Numbered from the stretch's first letter, positions 34,040-42,523 are shown. The stretch: 64,000 nucleotides of DNA from Comamonadaceae bacterium (GCA_013297875.1 JAAFIW010000006.1:124001-188000), one strand, 5' to 3'. The notes: generated by a model from the letters alone, not told the origin. Made by a program: numbers and translations.

Positions 34040-34046
34040 TTTGACA

Positions 34047-34076
34047 TTGACGTGGGTATATCCGGGTGGATATACT
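34047..34076 (+). promoter_or_regulatory. mazEF promoter with overlapping palindromic operator
   Basis: -35 TTGACG (34047-34052), 18-base spacer, -10 TATACT (34071-34076). A perfect inverted repeat GTATATCC-GGGT-GGATATAC (34056-34075) overlaps spacer and -10, the usual position for toxin-antitoxin autorepression. The predicted transcript start lies at or within a base or two of the mazE ATG (34083). Confidence 0.65.
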
Positions 34077-34082
34077 TCTGAT

Positions 34083-34337
34083 ATGAATACTGTTTCTATT
34101 ACCCCTTGGGGCAACAGCCACGGGATACGTTTGAGCCGCCAGCTCATGAGCAGCCTGGGCATTTCGCCGGATACACGCCTGGAAGTGCATGTGCTGGGGC
34201 AAGGGCGTCTGGAGTTGGTGGCTCAGCCAGTCAAAAAAAGCCTGGCTCAAAAACTCAAAGCCTACGACCGAAAACTGCATGGCGCAGAGATGATGTCGGA
34301 CGCCCCCGTTGGTACCGAGTTTGGCGCTCGCTCGTGA
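34083..34337 (+). CDS. mazE: MazE-type antitoxin (AbrB fold)
   Basis: An 84-residue protein. VSITPWGNSHGIRLSRQLM is the AbrB/MazE swapped-hairpin DNA-binding motif, and the C-terminal part is the toxin-neutralising tail. No Shine-Dalgarno precedes ATG 34083, and the likely promoter places the 5' end at the start codon, so a leaderless mRNA is possible. It overlaps the toxin start (GTGA). Confidence 0.85.
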   Translation: MNTVSITPWGNSHGIRLSRQLMSSLGISPDTRLEVHVLGQGRLELVAQPVKKSLAQKLKAYDRKLHGAEMMSDAPVGTEFGARS

Positions 34338-34705
34338 GCACGGCACTCAAAGCCTGGGTGCCCGAGCGACGCGACGTCATCTGGATCAACTTCAATCCCC
34401 AATCGGGCAAAGAAATGAAAGACATGCACCCCATGCTGGTGCTGTCGCCCAAAATCTACAACGCCAAAACCGGCATGGTGATCGGGTTGCCCATGTCCAC
34501 TGCGGCGTTCAACGCCACCAATCCGTTCGCGGTTGATAACAGCCACGCGACGGGTGATGCCAGTTACATCATCTGCAACCAGCCCAAAAGCTTTGACTGG
34601 TTGCACCGCGGCGCCCGCCCGCACCCGTGGGCGATCGTGCGTGAGAGTGTTTTCAAGTTGGCTTGCACAGAGTTGAACGACATCATTGGCTTGGTTGCGG
34701 CATGA
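34334..34705 (+). CDS. mazF: MazF-type endoribonuclease toxin
   Basis: A 123-residue protein of the MazF/PemK family from GTG 34334. RRDVIWINFNPQSGKEMKDM corresponds to the conserved N-terminal strand and loop, and PMLVLSPKIYN and GLPMST follow family spacing. It is expected to cut mRNA at short sequences. Translational coupling to mazE supports a working module. Confidence 0.85.
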   Translation: MSTALKAWVPERRDVIWINFNPQSGKEMKDMHPMLVLSPKIYNAKTGMVIGLPMSTAAFNATNPFAVDNSHATGDASYIICNQPKSFDWLHRGARPHPWAIVRESVFKLACTELNDIIGLVAA

Positions 34706-34779
34706 ATTTTCAGGTTCGAGAGATCGACTTCAACGAGCATGACGCCGTGTACGATTTACTCCTTACATTTTCAAACTGA
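34702..34779 (+). CDS. 25-residue open frame overlapping the mazF stop
   Basis: ATG 34702 overlaps the mazF stop (ATGA), and the frame runs to TGA 34779, giving NFQVREIDFNEHDAVYDLLL plus a short tail. It could be a coupled micro-protein or the remnant of a third gene. No family is recognised. Confidence 0.25.
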   Translation: MNFQVREIDFNEHDAVYDLLLTFSN

Positions 34780-34791
34780 AGGGGTGCCAAT

Positions 34792-35037
34792 ATGAGTACC
34801 GTAACCAGCAAAGGGCAAATCACCCTTCCCAAGTCGCTACGCGACCGACTGGGGCTACAGGCAGGTGCGCAGGTTGATTTTGTGGTGAATGCAGACGGAG
34901 AAGTGGTTCTCCAGCCTGCCAAAAAACCAATGGCTGAAGCGGCTAAAGCGTATCGGGCAGCGCTACTGTCGGTTAGCGGCAGTGCCGACAAACGCTTTGC
35001 CACCACCGATGAGTTCATGCGCTTTATTCGTGGATAG
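34792..35037 (+). CDS. vapB: VapB-type antitoxin (AbrB fold)
   Basis: An 81-residue protein. STVTSKGQITLPKSLRDRLG is the classic SpoVT-AbrB motif, and the tail (FATTDEFMRFIRG) would wrap the toxin. GAAGGGGT precedes the ATG. The toxin gene starts 9 bases downstream. Confidence 0.88.
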   Translation: MSTVTSKGQITLPKSLRDRLGLQAGAQVDFVVNADGEVVLQPAKKPMAEAAKAYRAALLSVSGSADKRFATTDEFMRFIRG

Positions 35038-35045
35038 GCGGGTGC

Positions 35046-35459
35046 GTGGGAAAAATCATTGTTGACACGAATGTGTTGGTTGACGTGTTGCAAAAAGACC
35101 CGGTCTGGTTTGACTGGTCGTTGGAGCAGATGGCCTTGCGCAGCACAACCGACGAGCTGTGTATCAACCCCATCGTTTATGCGGAACTGGCGCAACGCTA
35201 CAACAGCCGCGAGCAACTTGATCGGGTCGTCGCCACACTTCAGCTAGGGTGGCTGGAGCTTGACCGGGATACGCTGTACCTGGCGTCGCAGGCCTTCGGC
35301 ATTTACCGGAAAAGAGCTGGCAGTAAGACCAACGTGCTCGCTGACTTCCTCATCGGTGCCCAGGCGTTGCACCATGGTTTTCGGCTGCTCACGCGCGATG
35401 TATCGAGCTACCAAACCTATTTTCCTGGCGTTGTTTTGATTAGCCCAGCGGTAAATTGA
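35046..35459 (+). CDS. vapC: VapC-type PIN-domain toxin
   Basis: A 137-residue PIN ribonuclease from GTG 35046. The acidic site is complete: Asp in [10 protein letters not shown], Glu in NPIVYAEL, Asp in [13 protein letters not shown] and Asp in LLTRDVSSY. It probably cleaves tRNA or rRNA loops. Only one base separates its stop from the ruvB start, so it is probably co-transcribed with ruvB. Confidence 0.9.
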   Translation: MGKIIVDTNVLVDVLQKDPVWFDWSLEQMALRSTTDELCINPIVYAELAQRYNSREQLDRVVATLQLGWLELDRDTLYLASQAFGIYRKRAGSKTNVLADFLIGAQALHHGFRLLTRDVSSYQTYFPGVVLISPAVN

Positions 35460-35460
35460 C

Positions 35461-36528
35461 GTGACCATCCAGACCGACGACTTTCTCCTCGCGCCCAATA
35501 AGCGCATGGTCTCCGCCGCCCCCGCTTCGCCCAACGAAGAGGCCATTGAGCGCGCGCTACGCCCCAAGCTGCTCGACGATTACGTGGGCCAGGTCAAGGT
35601 GCGCGAGCAGCTGGAAATCTTCATCGGCGCGGCCCGCTTGCGCAATGAAGCGCTGGACCATGTGCTGTTGTTTGGCCCGCCGGGGCTGGGCAAAACCACG
35701 CTCAGCCACATCATTGCGCACGAACTTGGCGTGAACCTTCGGCAGACCTCGGGTCCAGTGCTGGAAAAGCCCAAAGACCTGGCGGCGCTGCTGACGAATT
35801 TAGAGAAAAACGATGTGCTGTTCATCGACGAGATTCACCGTCTGTCGCCCGTGGTGGAGGAAATTTTGTACCCCGCGCTGGAGGACTACCAGATCGACAT
35901 CATGATTGGCGAAGGTCCGGCGGCGCGCAGCATCAAGCTGGATTTGCAACCCTTCACGCTGGTGGGCGCGACCACCCGCGCCGGCATGCTGACCAACCCG
36001 TTGCGCGACCGGTTTGGCATCGTGGCGCGGCTGGAGTTTTATACGGCGCAAGAGTTGACGCGCATCGTGACGCGCAGTGCGGGGCTGCTGAATGTGCCGA
36101 TGGATGCGGAGGGCGGCATCGAGATTGCGCGCCGATCACGCGGTACGCCGCGCATTGCCAACCGGCTGCTGCGCCGGGTGCGCGACTATGCGCAGGTCAA
36201 GGGCAAAGGCCACATCACCGAGCCGATTGCGCAAGCCGCGCTGGCCATGCTGGATGTGGATCCGCAAGGCTTTGACGTGATGGATCGCAAGCTGCTGGAG
36301 GCGGTGATTCACAAGTTTGACGGCGGCCCGGTGGGGTTGGACAACATTGCCGCCAGCATTGGCGAGGAGCCCGGCACGATTGAAGATGTGATCGAGCCTT
36401 ACTTGATTCAACAGGGCTACTTGCAGCGCACGCCGCGCGGGCGGGTCGCCACCTTGGCAGCGTGGCGGCATTTGGGGATGACGCCGCCACATCTGGCCGG
36501 TGGTGCGGCTGGGGAGTTGTTTGGCTAG
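35461..36528 (+). CDS. ruvB: Holliday junction branch migration ATPase RuvB
   Basis: A 355-residue AAA+ motor. Walker [14 protein letters not shown], Walker [13 protein letters not shown], sensor [18 protein letters not shown] and the winged-helix C-terminus are intact. It starts at GTG 35461, one base after the vapC stop. It works with RuvA and RuvC in recombination repair. Confidence 0.96.
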   Translation: MTIQTDDFLLAPNKRMVSAAPASPNEEAIERALRPKLLDDYVGQVKVREQLEIFIGAARLRNEALDHVLLFGPPGLGKTTLSHIIAHELGVNLRQTSGPVLEKPKDLAALLTNLEKNDVLFIDEIHRLSPVVEEILYPALEDYQIDIMIGEGPAARSIKLDLQPFTLVGATTRAGMLTNPLRDRFGIVARLEFYTAQELTRIVTRSAGLLNVPMDAEGGIEIARRSRGTPRIANRLLRRVRDYAQVKGKGHITEPIAQAALAMLDVDPQGFDVMDRKLLEAVIHKFDGGPVGLDNIAASIGEEPGTIEDVIEPYLIQQGYLQRTPRGRVATLAAWRHLGMTPPHLAGGAAGELFG

Positions 36529-36538
36529 TTTTTAGTGG

Positions 36539-36593
36539 CAAAAGCGCCACCGGCCCAGGTGGAATATGCTCAAACAGCTACTGAATGTATAGC
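36539..36593 (+). repeat. family A repeat, copy 14
   Basis: CCACCGGCCCAGGTGGAATA, then TGCTCAAACAGCTACTGAAT and GTATAGC. It lies between the convergent ruvB and Uma2 genes. Confidence 0.9.
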
Positions 36594-36606
36594 GATCAAC
36601 CGCCGG

Positions 36607-37167
36607 TCAAACTGTCAGCCCCGCATACAACTCACGCACCGTCAGCGACAGCGGCAAGCACGCTGAGTTGAGCACCTGATCTGGCCCGAGTTCGCTGTGC
36701 AGCCAGTCCGCGCCACTGGTTCGCTGGTACAGATCGACAGCGATCTGCTCCTGGGAGACGATCAGGTATTCGCGCAGCGAGGCGATCTTCAGATAAGCGG
36801 CCAGCTTTTCGCGCCGGTCTATGCCTTCAGTACCCGGCGATGAGACCTCGGCCAGCATGCAGGGCAATGACTTGAACATCGGGTCGTCGTCCTGCGGGTT
36901 GCACACCAGCATCACGTCCGGGTAGTAATACAGGTTGCCGCCTTCCAGGCGCAAGCGCATGTCACCCATGAAGGGGCGGCAATGCTGACCGCGGCGCGCG
37001 GCGGTGTGGTAGGCAACCGCCAGATTCAGGGTAATCGTGTTGTGTCGCTCAGTAGCACCCGCCATCGCGTGGATGGAGCCGTGAACAAACTCGTGCTTGT
37101 CCAGCGCCGCGTCTTCACGTGCCAGGTAGTCGCGTTCGGTCAGGGGTTTGACGAGGGTAGAAGCCAT
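36607..37167 (-). CDS. Uma2 family endonuclease-like protein (DUF820)
   Basis: A 186-residue protein of the Uma2 family, a PD-(D/E)xK fold expanded in cyanobacteria and scattered elsewhere. The motif order is typical: DYLAREDAALDKHEFVHGSI, YYYPDVMLVCNPQDDD (Asp) and MLAEVSSPGTEGIDRREKLA (Glu-x-Ser plus Lys). Catalytic activity has rarely been shown. It lies 10 bases after the M16 pair on the same strand but is probably unrelated to it. Confidence 0.82.
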   Translation of the reverse strand: MASTLVKPLTERDYLAREDAALDKHEFVHGSIHAMAGATERHNTITLNLAVAYHTAARRGQHCRPFMGDMRLRLEGGNLYYYPDVMLVCNPQDDDPMFKSLPCMLAEVSSPGTEGIDRREKLAAYLKIASLREYLIVSQEQIAVDLYQRTSGADWLHSELGPDQVLNSACLPLSLTVRELYAGLTV

Positions 37168-37177
37168 GTTGTGCAGA

Positions 37178-38524
37178 TTATTGGCCCCCCACCACCACCG
37201 TCACCATCTTCCCCGGTTGCAGCTTGCGTGCAAACGCGGCCTTCACGTCGGCTGCGGTGATCTTTTCCACCCGGCTGGCCCAGGTGGCCAGGTAGTCCAG
37301 CGGCAGGTCGTTCCAGGCAATGTTGGCCACGTTGTCCAGCAGCTTGCGGTTGCTGTCAATGCGCAGGGCGAAGCCGCCGATCAAGTTGTCTTTGGCGGCA
37401 CGCAACTCGGCGTCGGTCGGGCCGTTGGTCACAAAGTCAGCCAGCACTTGCTGCACCACTTCTACGGCTTGTTTGGCCTGGTCGGGGCGGGTTTGCAGGC
37501 CAATGGTGAAGGCACCGGCATGGCGGCCGGGGGCGAAATAGCTGTACACGCTGTAGCTCAGACCGCGCTTTTCGCGCACCTCGCTGGTCAGGCGCGAGAC
37601 AAAGCCGCCACCCCCCAATATGTAATTGCCCACCAGTGACAGGGCAAAAAAGTCAGGGTCGTTGCGTTTGAAGCCGGGCTGGCCAACAAAGACATGCGCT
37701 TGGGCCGAGTCGAAGGGAATGCTGCGCAGGGCCGCTTCGGTCAGCGGGGTGACTTCGGCCACCGCAGGAAGCGCCGGACAGCCAGCAGCTTGCGGCAGTT
37801 GGGCCAGCAGCTGGGTGGCCAGGGTTTCCGCCTGCGCACGGTTCACGTTGCCCACGATGCTGATGCGCGCCCGGCACGCCAGCAGCAGGCTGTGGTGGCG
37901 GCGCAGATCGGACACTTCAATGCGCGCCAGCGTCTCTTGCGTGGTTTCAAAACCGTAGGGGTGGTTGCCGTAGACCGCTTGACCAAACGCCCGCGCGGCC
38001 AGCGTAGCGGGTTGGGTGTTGGCCTCGCGGATGCTGGCACCCAGGCGCTCGCGCTCGCGCTGCCAGATGTCAGCGGGAAATGCCGGTTGGCCCAGCTGGC
38101 GGGCGGCCAGCGCCACGGCTTGGGGCAGCAGGTCTGGGTAGCTCAAAGACCGCAGCTTGATGCTCAAGCGGTCGGCCCCGGCATCAGCCGAAAAGCTGGC
38201 GCCCAGGTCAGCCCAGGCTTCGCCCAGCTGGTTTTCGTCCAACGCGCTCTGACTGCCGCTGGCGGCCACGCCGCGCGACAGCATGGCCGCTGTCACGCTG
38301 GCCAGACCGGCCTGGGGCGCGGGGTCGCGTCGGCCACCGGCGTCAAAGTCCACCTGCACATCAACCATGGGCAAGCCGGGGCTTTGCACCAGAAACACCT
38401 GCGCGCCGCTTGACAACGTCCATTTTTCAATGGGCAGGCCGGTCGCCATGGAATTCAAGCAAAACAGGGCAGCAGCCCAGGTAAATACTGCTCGAGCAGC
38501 TATCGTTTTAATAGTAATCATCAT
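37178..38524 (-). CDS. M16 family peptidase homologue, non-catalytic partner
   Basis: A 448-residue M16 protein lacking the HxxEH zinc site: the corresponding region reads TAAMLSRGVAASGSQ. Such proteins pair with an active M16 subunit, here encoded immediately upstream. I start at ATG 38524, which overlaps the upstream stop (TGATG) and has GGGAG seven bases ahead. The first 28 residues form a signal peptide (KTIAARAVFTWAAALFCLNS), and this peptide is encoded by a family A repeat read antisense. The mature protein begins near LPIEKWTLSSGAQVF. Confidence 0.9.
   Translation of the reverse strand: MMITIKTIAARAVFTWAAALFCLNSMATGLPIEKWTLSSGAQVFLVQSPGLPMVDVQVDFDAGGRRDPAPQAGLASVTAAMLSRGVAASGSQSALDENQLGEAWADLGASFSADAGADRLSIKLRSLSYPDLLPQAVALAARQLGQPAFPADIWQRERERLGASIREANTQPATLAARAFGQAVYGNHPYGFETTQETLARIEVSDLRRHHSLLLACRARISIVGNVNRAQAETLATQLLAQLPQAAGCPALPAVAEVTPLTEAALRSIPFDSAQAHVFVGQPGFKRNDPDFFALSLVGNYILGGGGFVSRLTSEVREKRGLSYSVYSYFAPGRHAGAFTIGLQTRPDQAKQAVEVVQQVLADFVTNGPTDAELRAAKDNLIGGFALRIDSNRKLLDNVANIAWNDLPLDYLATWASRVEKITAADVKAAFARKLQPGKMVTVVVGGQ
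38461..38515 (+). repeat. family A repeat, copy 15 (encodes a signal peptide)
   Basis: CAGCAGCCCAGGTAAATACT, then GCTCGAGCAGCTATCG and TTTTAATAG. Its complement is codons 2-22 of the downstream M16 gene. Confidence 0.92.
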
Positions 38525-39921
38525 CAATGTCTCCCGCCCGCAGCGCGTTTGCGTTGGGGACGATTGGGGTCCAGGGGCTGGGGGCGCAGCGTGGCAACGG
38601 TCAGTTGGTCGTCGCCAAAGTAATTGCCGGCCACCGCCTGCACCTGTGCAGCCGTCACCGCGCGCAGCCGGGCAATCAGCCGCTCGCCCGCGTCCAGCGG
38701 CAGGCCCAAGGCCCAGTAGCTGCCCAGCTCGCGGGCCTGGTTCATCACCGAATCGAGCTTGTAAACCTCACTGGCCACCCATTGGGTTTTCACCCGCGCC
38801 AGCTCGGCGGCGCTGATGCCGTCTTTGGCAATTTTGGCCACTTCGGCGCGCAGGGCCGCTTGCAGTTGCTCGGGCGTTTTGCCCGGTGCGGGCACACCGG
38901 CCAGGCTGAAGATTTGCGGGCCACGGCCCCACAGGCCGTTCCAGGCGTCGGCGCTGTCGGCCAGGCGGTCGGGGCCCTGGGTTAGCGCTCGGGCCAGACG
39001 CGCGCCGTCGTAGCCATCCAGCACAGCGGCCAGCACGGTAAGGGCCAATGCGTCATCGGCTTGCGCGGATGGTTCAAACGATGCGATTTGTGGCACCTTG
39101 AAAGCCAGCGCCACGACAGATTGGCTGGCCGGGGCTTTGAAGTCGATGCTGCGAATGCCTGCCTGTTGCGGCTCCTCGCGCGGTTTGCGCGCGGGCACCG
39201 GGCGCGCCGCAATGCCGCCGTAGTATTTTTCAGCCAGGGCGCGCACCTGCGCCACGTCCACATCGCCAGCCACCACCACGGCGGCGTTGGCGGGCACATA
39301 CCACTGGCGGTAAAAGTCGCGCGCGTCTTGCGGCGTCATGGCGTCCAGGTCGCTCATCCAGCCAATGATGGGGCGACGGTAGGGCGAGGCCTGAAAAATC
39401 GTGGCGTTCATCTGCTCGAACAACTGGGCGCGCGGCGAGTCGTCGGTGCGCAGGCGGCGCTCTTCTTTCACCACTTCCAGCTCTTTGGTGAATTCTTCGT
39501 CGGGCCACAGGTTGTTGGCAAACCGGTCCGCCTCCAACTTCATCACGTCTTCCAGGCGGTTGGCCGGAATTTGCTGGAAATAGCCGGTGTAATCGCGCGC
39601 GGTGAATGCGTTTTCCTGACCGCCCAGCGCCGCCACCCGGCGCGAAAACTCGCCCGGCTTTACCTCGCGCGAGCCCTTGAACAGCATGTGTTCCAGCACA
39701 TGCGCCACACCGCTGGTGCCGTCCACCTCGTCGATGGAGCCCACACGCACCCACAGCATGTGTACGGCAGTGGGTGCCCGCCGGTCAGGCTTGACGATGA
39801 CCGTCAGGCCATTGGTCAGGGTGAATTGCTCGAAGGGTTTGGGGGTGGAGGTCTGGCCGCTTGCCACGAATGGCAGGGCCAATAAAAAAGCGCCCAACCA
39901 GCGCCGCAAGAGGTGTTTCAT
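38524..39921 (-). CDS. M16 family zinc peptidase, catalytic subunit
   Basis: A 465-residue peptidase. Signal peptide RRWLGAFLLALPFVASGQ directs it to the periplasm. The inverted zinc motif is HVLEHMLFKGS, with the third ligand Glu about 75 residues later in KELEVVKEERR. It probably degrades peptides or trims misfolded proteins together with the non-catalytic subunit downstream. The pair resembles PqqL-like or processing-peptidase-like systems of Burkholderiales. Confidence 0.93.
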   Translation of the reverse strand: MKHLLRRWLGAFLLALPFVASGQTSTPKPFEQFTLTNGLTVIVKPDRRAPTAVHMLWVRVGSIDEVDGTSGVAHVLEHMLFKGSREVKPGEFSRRVAALGGQENAFTARDYTGYFQQIPANRLEDVMKLEADRFANNLWPDEEFTKELEVVKEERRLRTDDSPRAQLFEQMNATIFQASPYRRPIIGWMSDLDAMTPQDARDFYRQWYVPANAAVVVAGDVDVAQVRALAEKYYGGIAARPVPARKPREEPQQAGIRSIDFKAPASQSVVALAFKVPQIASFEPSAQADDALALTVLAAVLDGYDGARLARALTQGPDRLADSADAWNGLWGRGPQIFSLAGVPAPGKTPEQLQAALRAEVAKIAKDGISAAELARVKTQWVASEVYKLDSVMNQARELGSYWALGLPLDAGERLIARLRAVTAAQVQAVAGNYFGDDQLTVATLRPQPLDPNRPQRKRAAGGRH

Positions 39922-39937
39922 AGAATGAGTTGATTCT

Positions 39938-39955
39938 ACGAACGGCCCGAATGTT
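39938..39955 (+). repeat. left copy of an 18-bp direct repeat matching the ftsY start
   Basis: ACGAACGGCCCGAATGTT here is identical to 40380-40397, which includes the ftsY ATG. The following bases CAGCTTTT also resemble ftsY (TAGTTTCTT). The two copies bracket the DUF433 gene and the toxin remnant. Confidence 0.8.
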
Positions 39956-40017
39956 CAGCTTTTCGAAAACTATTTGCGGGCGGCAGCCACCGCCACACGA
40001 GCAACCAGGAGTAGCCC

Positions 40018-40248
40018 ATGAACCACTTTGATCGCATCACTCAACAACCCACCATCATGGCTGGCAAGGCCTGCATACGCGGGATGCGCGTAACGGTTGG
40101 CATGGTGGTCAGTCAAATTGCTGTGGGTTGCAGTGTGGACGATGTGTTGAAGGACTACCTCTACCTGGCGCGTGAAGACGTGTTGCAAGCTTTGCGCTAT
40201 GCAGCCTGGCGGGCCGACGAGCGCGAGGTCTTGCTGGCGGCTGCATGA
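40018..40248 (+). CDS. DUF433 family antitoxin-like protein
   Basis: A 76-residue protein. FDRITQQPTIMAGKACIRGM, then RVTVGMVVSQIAVG, is the DUF433 pattern, a MerR-like helix-turn-helix found as antitoxin to DUF5615 PIN-like toxins. AGGAG lies upstream of ATG 40018. The cognate toxin survives only as a fragment downstream. Confidence 0.85.
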   Translation: MNHFDRITQQPTIMAGKACIRGMRVTVGMVVSQIAVGCSVDDVLKDYLYLAREDVLQALRYAAWRADEREVLLAAA

Positions 40249-40263
40249 GGTTTTCAATCCGCG

Positions 40264-40374
40264 ATGAGCGCCCTGCGGCAAATGATCGTAGAACTGGAAC
40301 AAGGCGCTTTGCTCACGATCGACCCCAAGCGAACCCGCTGACGCGTGTTGCCACTCAAAGTAAAAACCACATGA
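40264..40374 (+). pseudogene. remnant of a DUF5615 (PIN-like) toxin
   Basis: The frame encodes LRQMIVELEQGALLTIDP, then KRTR, a stop (TGA 40339), and RVLPLK in the same frame. This matches the usual C-terminus of DUF5615 toxins (ALERGALVTIDP...RVLPL). The N-terminal two thirds with the PIN-like acidic residues are gone, so no toxin can be made. Confidence 0.6.
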
Positions 40375-40392
40375 TCCCCACGAACGGCCCGA

Positions 40393-41490
40393 ATGTTTAG
40401 TTTCTTCAAGAAAAAGGCGCCTCCCGTTGTTGCGCCACCGGCAGTTCCGTTTGAGTCGCCGTCAACCCCAGGCAGCAGCCTGATTGGCAGCGCGCTGGTT
40501 CAAGCCATTGAACTGCCCGCCCTCAAGCCTGATAGCGCGCCCGACACCCCGCCCCCCGAGCGCAAGCCCTGGCTGGCACGTTTGAGCGAGGGCTTGCGTA
40601 AAACCAGCAGCGGGATTGCCAGCGTGTTCACGGGCCCGCAGATCACCGAGGCGCTGTATGAAGATCTGGAAACGGCACTGCTGATGGCTGACACGGGCGT
40701 GGCGGCCACTGAGGTGCTGCTCAAACAGGTGCGTGCCAAGGTGGCCAGCAGCGGGGCCACGCACCCGGTGCAGGCCAAAAACATCCTCACGCAGGCCTTG
40801 ACGGATCTGCTCAAGCCGCTGGAGCGGCCGCTGGTGATTGGCCAGCACCAACCCACGGTCATCATGGTGGCAGGTGTGAACGGCGCAGGCAAAACCACCT
40901 CGATTGGCAAGCTCACCAAACATTTGGCCAACAGCGGTGCCACCGTGCTACTGGCCGCTGCCGACACCTTTCGCGCGGCGGCGCGTGAGCAGCTGGCGGT
41001 GTGGGCTGACCGCAATCAGGTGGACATCGTGAGCCAGGAAGGCGGCGATCCGGCAGCGGTGAGTTTCGATGCGGTTACAGCCGGCAAGGCGCGCGGCAAA
41101 GACGTGGTGCTGGTGGACACGGCAGGCCGCCTGCCCACGCAACTGCACCTGATGGACGAGCTGAAAAAAATCAAGCGCGTGGTCACCAAGGCCGAGGCCA
41201 CGGCCCCGCACGAGGTGCTGCTGGTGATTGACGGCAACACCGGGCAGAACGCGCTGACCCAAGTCAAGGCGTTTGACCAGACCCTGGGCCTGACGGGCCT
41301 GATCGTGACCAAGCTGGACGGCACGGCCAAAGGCGGCGTGTTGGCGGCGATTGCGCAGTGGGCCACCGAGCGTGGTGCTGCACCAGCAGGTGGCGTGCCG
41401 CTGGCGGTGTATTTCATTGGCGTGGGCGAAAAGCTGGAAGACCTGGAGACCTTCAATGCGCGGGAATTTGCGCACGCCTTGCTGGCATAA
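40393..41490 (+). CDS. ftsY: signal recognition particle receptor FtsY
   Basis: A 365-residue SRP GTPase that docks SRP-ribosome complexes at the membrane. The short acidic/proline-rich A domain is followed by the N domain and the G domain with GVNGAGKTTSIGKL (P-loop), DTAGRLPTQ and TKLDGTAKGG. MFSFFKKKAPP is a typical start. An 18-bp sequence spanning its start codon is duplicated 442 bases upstream. Confidence 0.96.
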   Translation: MFSFFKKKAPPVVAPPAVPFESPSTPGSSLIGSALVQAIELPALKPDSAPDTPPPERKPWLARLSEGLRKTSSGIASVFTGPQITEALYEDLETALLMADTGVAATEVLLKQVRAKVASSGATHPVQAKNILTQALTDLLKPLERPLVIGQHQPTVIMVAGVNGAGKTTSIGKLTKHLANSGATVLLAAADTFRAAAREQLAVWADRNQVDIVSQEGGDPAAVSFDAVTAGKARGKDVVLVDTAGRLPTQLHLMDELKKIKRVVTKAEATAPHEVLLVIDGNTGQNALTQVKAFDQTLGLTGLIVTKLDGTAKGGVLAAIAQWATERGAAPAGGVPLAVYFIGVGEKLEDLETFNAREFAHALLA

Positions 41491-41499
41491 AACACTTCT

Positions 41500-41559
41500 T
41501 AGCTATTATTTATATAGCTGCTCGAGCAGATTATTCCTGGGCGAGCGGCCTATTTCGCT
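41500..41559 (-). repeat. family A repeat, copy 16
   Basis: The minus strand reads CGCTCGCCCAGGAATAATCT, then GCTCGAGCAGCTATATAAAT and AATAGC. Intergenic between ftsY and the metallopeptidase-like gene. Confidence 0.9.
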
Positions 41560-41599
41560 TTGATTCGAACCAATGGATGGGTCTGCTGCACCAACGTCC

Positions 41600-42523
41600 A
41601 TGCACATCCCAACCCTGTTCACCCGCCGCGCGCTGCTCGGCCTACTGGCCCTGCCACCCAGCGCCTGGGCGCAAGACAGCGACCAGCCGGACATCGCACA
41701 AGTCAACTTGCCGGGCGTGGCCATTGAGCTGCAATTTGCCCCGCGCTTTGATGCACGCTTTCAGCGCGAGGCCACGGCCTGGGTGCGGCGGTCAGCGCAG
41801 GTGGTGGTCGACTATCTGGGGCGTTTTCCAGTTAACACATTAGAAATTCTGCTCAGACCACAAGACGGTGCGGGCGTGGCCAGTGGTGTGAGTTTTGGTG
41901 ACCCCTCGGCCTTGATCCGTATTCGGGTGGGCAAAGACACGAGCGCCCAGCAATTCAACCAGGACTGGGTGCTGGTGCACGAGATGCTGCACATGGCGGT
42001 ACCGCAATTGGTGCGGCGCCATCGCTGGTTGCACGAGGGCGTGGCGACCTATTGCGAAGGTGTGGCGCGCTGCCGCAGCGGCTTGGTCAGCCCAGCGCAG
42101 TTGTGGGGCGGGTTTGCGCGCGGCATGGGCAATGGCTTGCCACAAGCCGGTGACCAGGGGCTGGACAACACGCCCAGCTGGGGGCGCACCTACTGGGGCG
42201 GCGCGCTGTTTTGTCTGCTGGCCGATTTGAAGTTGCGGCAGACCAACACCGGTAAAGGCCTGCGCGAGGCGCTGCAAGCTCTGGGCATGGCCGGCGGTAA
42301 CTACACCGTGGCCTGGCCCGCCAGCCGAATGTTTGAGGTGATGGATCAGGCGCTGGGCGTAGACACTTTTCGCACGCTGTACGCCCAGCAGAAAGACACA
42401 CCGGTGGCAGTCGACTTGCCCGCGCTGTGGCTGGAGATGGGCGTGCACTTGCTGCCAGACGGCAATGCTCGGTTAGATGACAACGCACCCCAAACGGCAC
42501 AACGCCGAGCCATCACAGCGTGA
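41600..42523 (+). CDS. exported gluzincin-like metallopeptidase homologue
   Basis: A 307-residue protein from ATG 41600. TRRALLGLLALPPSAWAQ resembles a twin-arginine signal. LVHEMLHMAV (HExxH) followed by WLHEGVATYCEG, with a downstream Glu, is the gluzincin arrangement of the peptidase-MA-like group, so a zinc peptidase fold is likely. The specific substrate is unknown. The start could also be ATG 41573, nine codons upstream. Confidence 0.7.
   Translation: MHIPTLFTRRALLGLLALPPSAWAQDSDQPDIAQVNLPGVAIELQFAPRFDARFQREATAWVRRSAQVVVDYLGRFPVNTLEILLRPQDGAGVASGVSFGDPSALIRIRVGKDTSAQQFNQDWVLVHEMLHMAVPQLVRRHRWLHEGVATYCEGVARCRSGLVSPAQLWGGFARGMGNGLPQAGDQGLDNTPSWGRTYWGGALFCLLADLKLRQTNTGKGLREALQALGMAGGNYTVAWPASRMFEVMDQALGVDTFRTLYAQQKDTPVAVDLPALWLEMGVHLLPDGNARLDDNAPQTAQRRAITA

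Noticed and set aside
39938-40397. Attachment-site pair of an integrated element
   Set aside because: The 18-bp direct repeat brackets only 442 bases, with no integrase or tRNA gene. Duplication during insertion of a toxin-antitoxin cassette is simpler.
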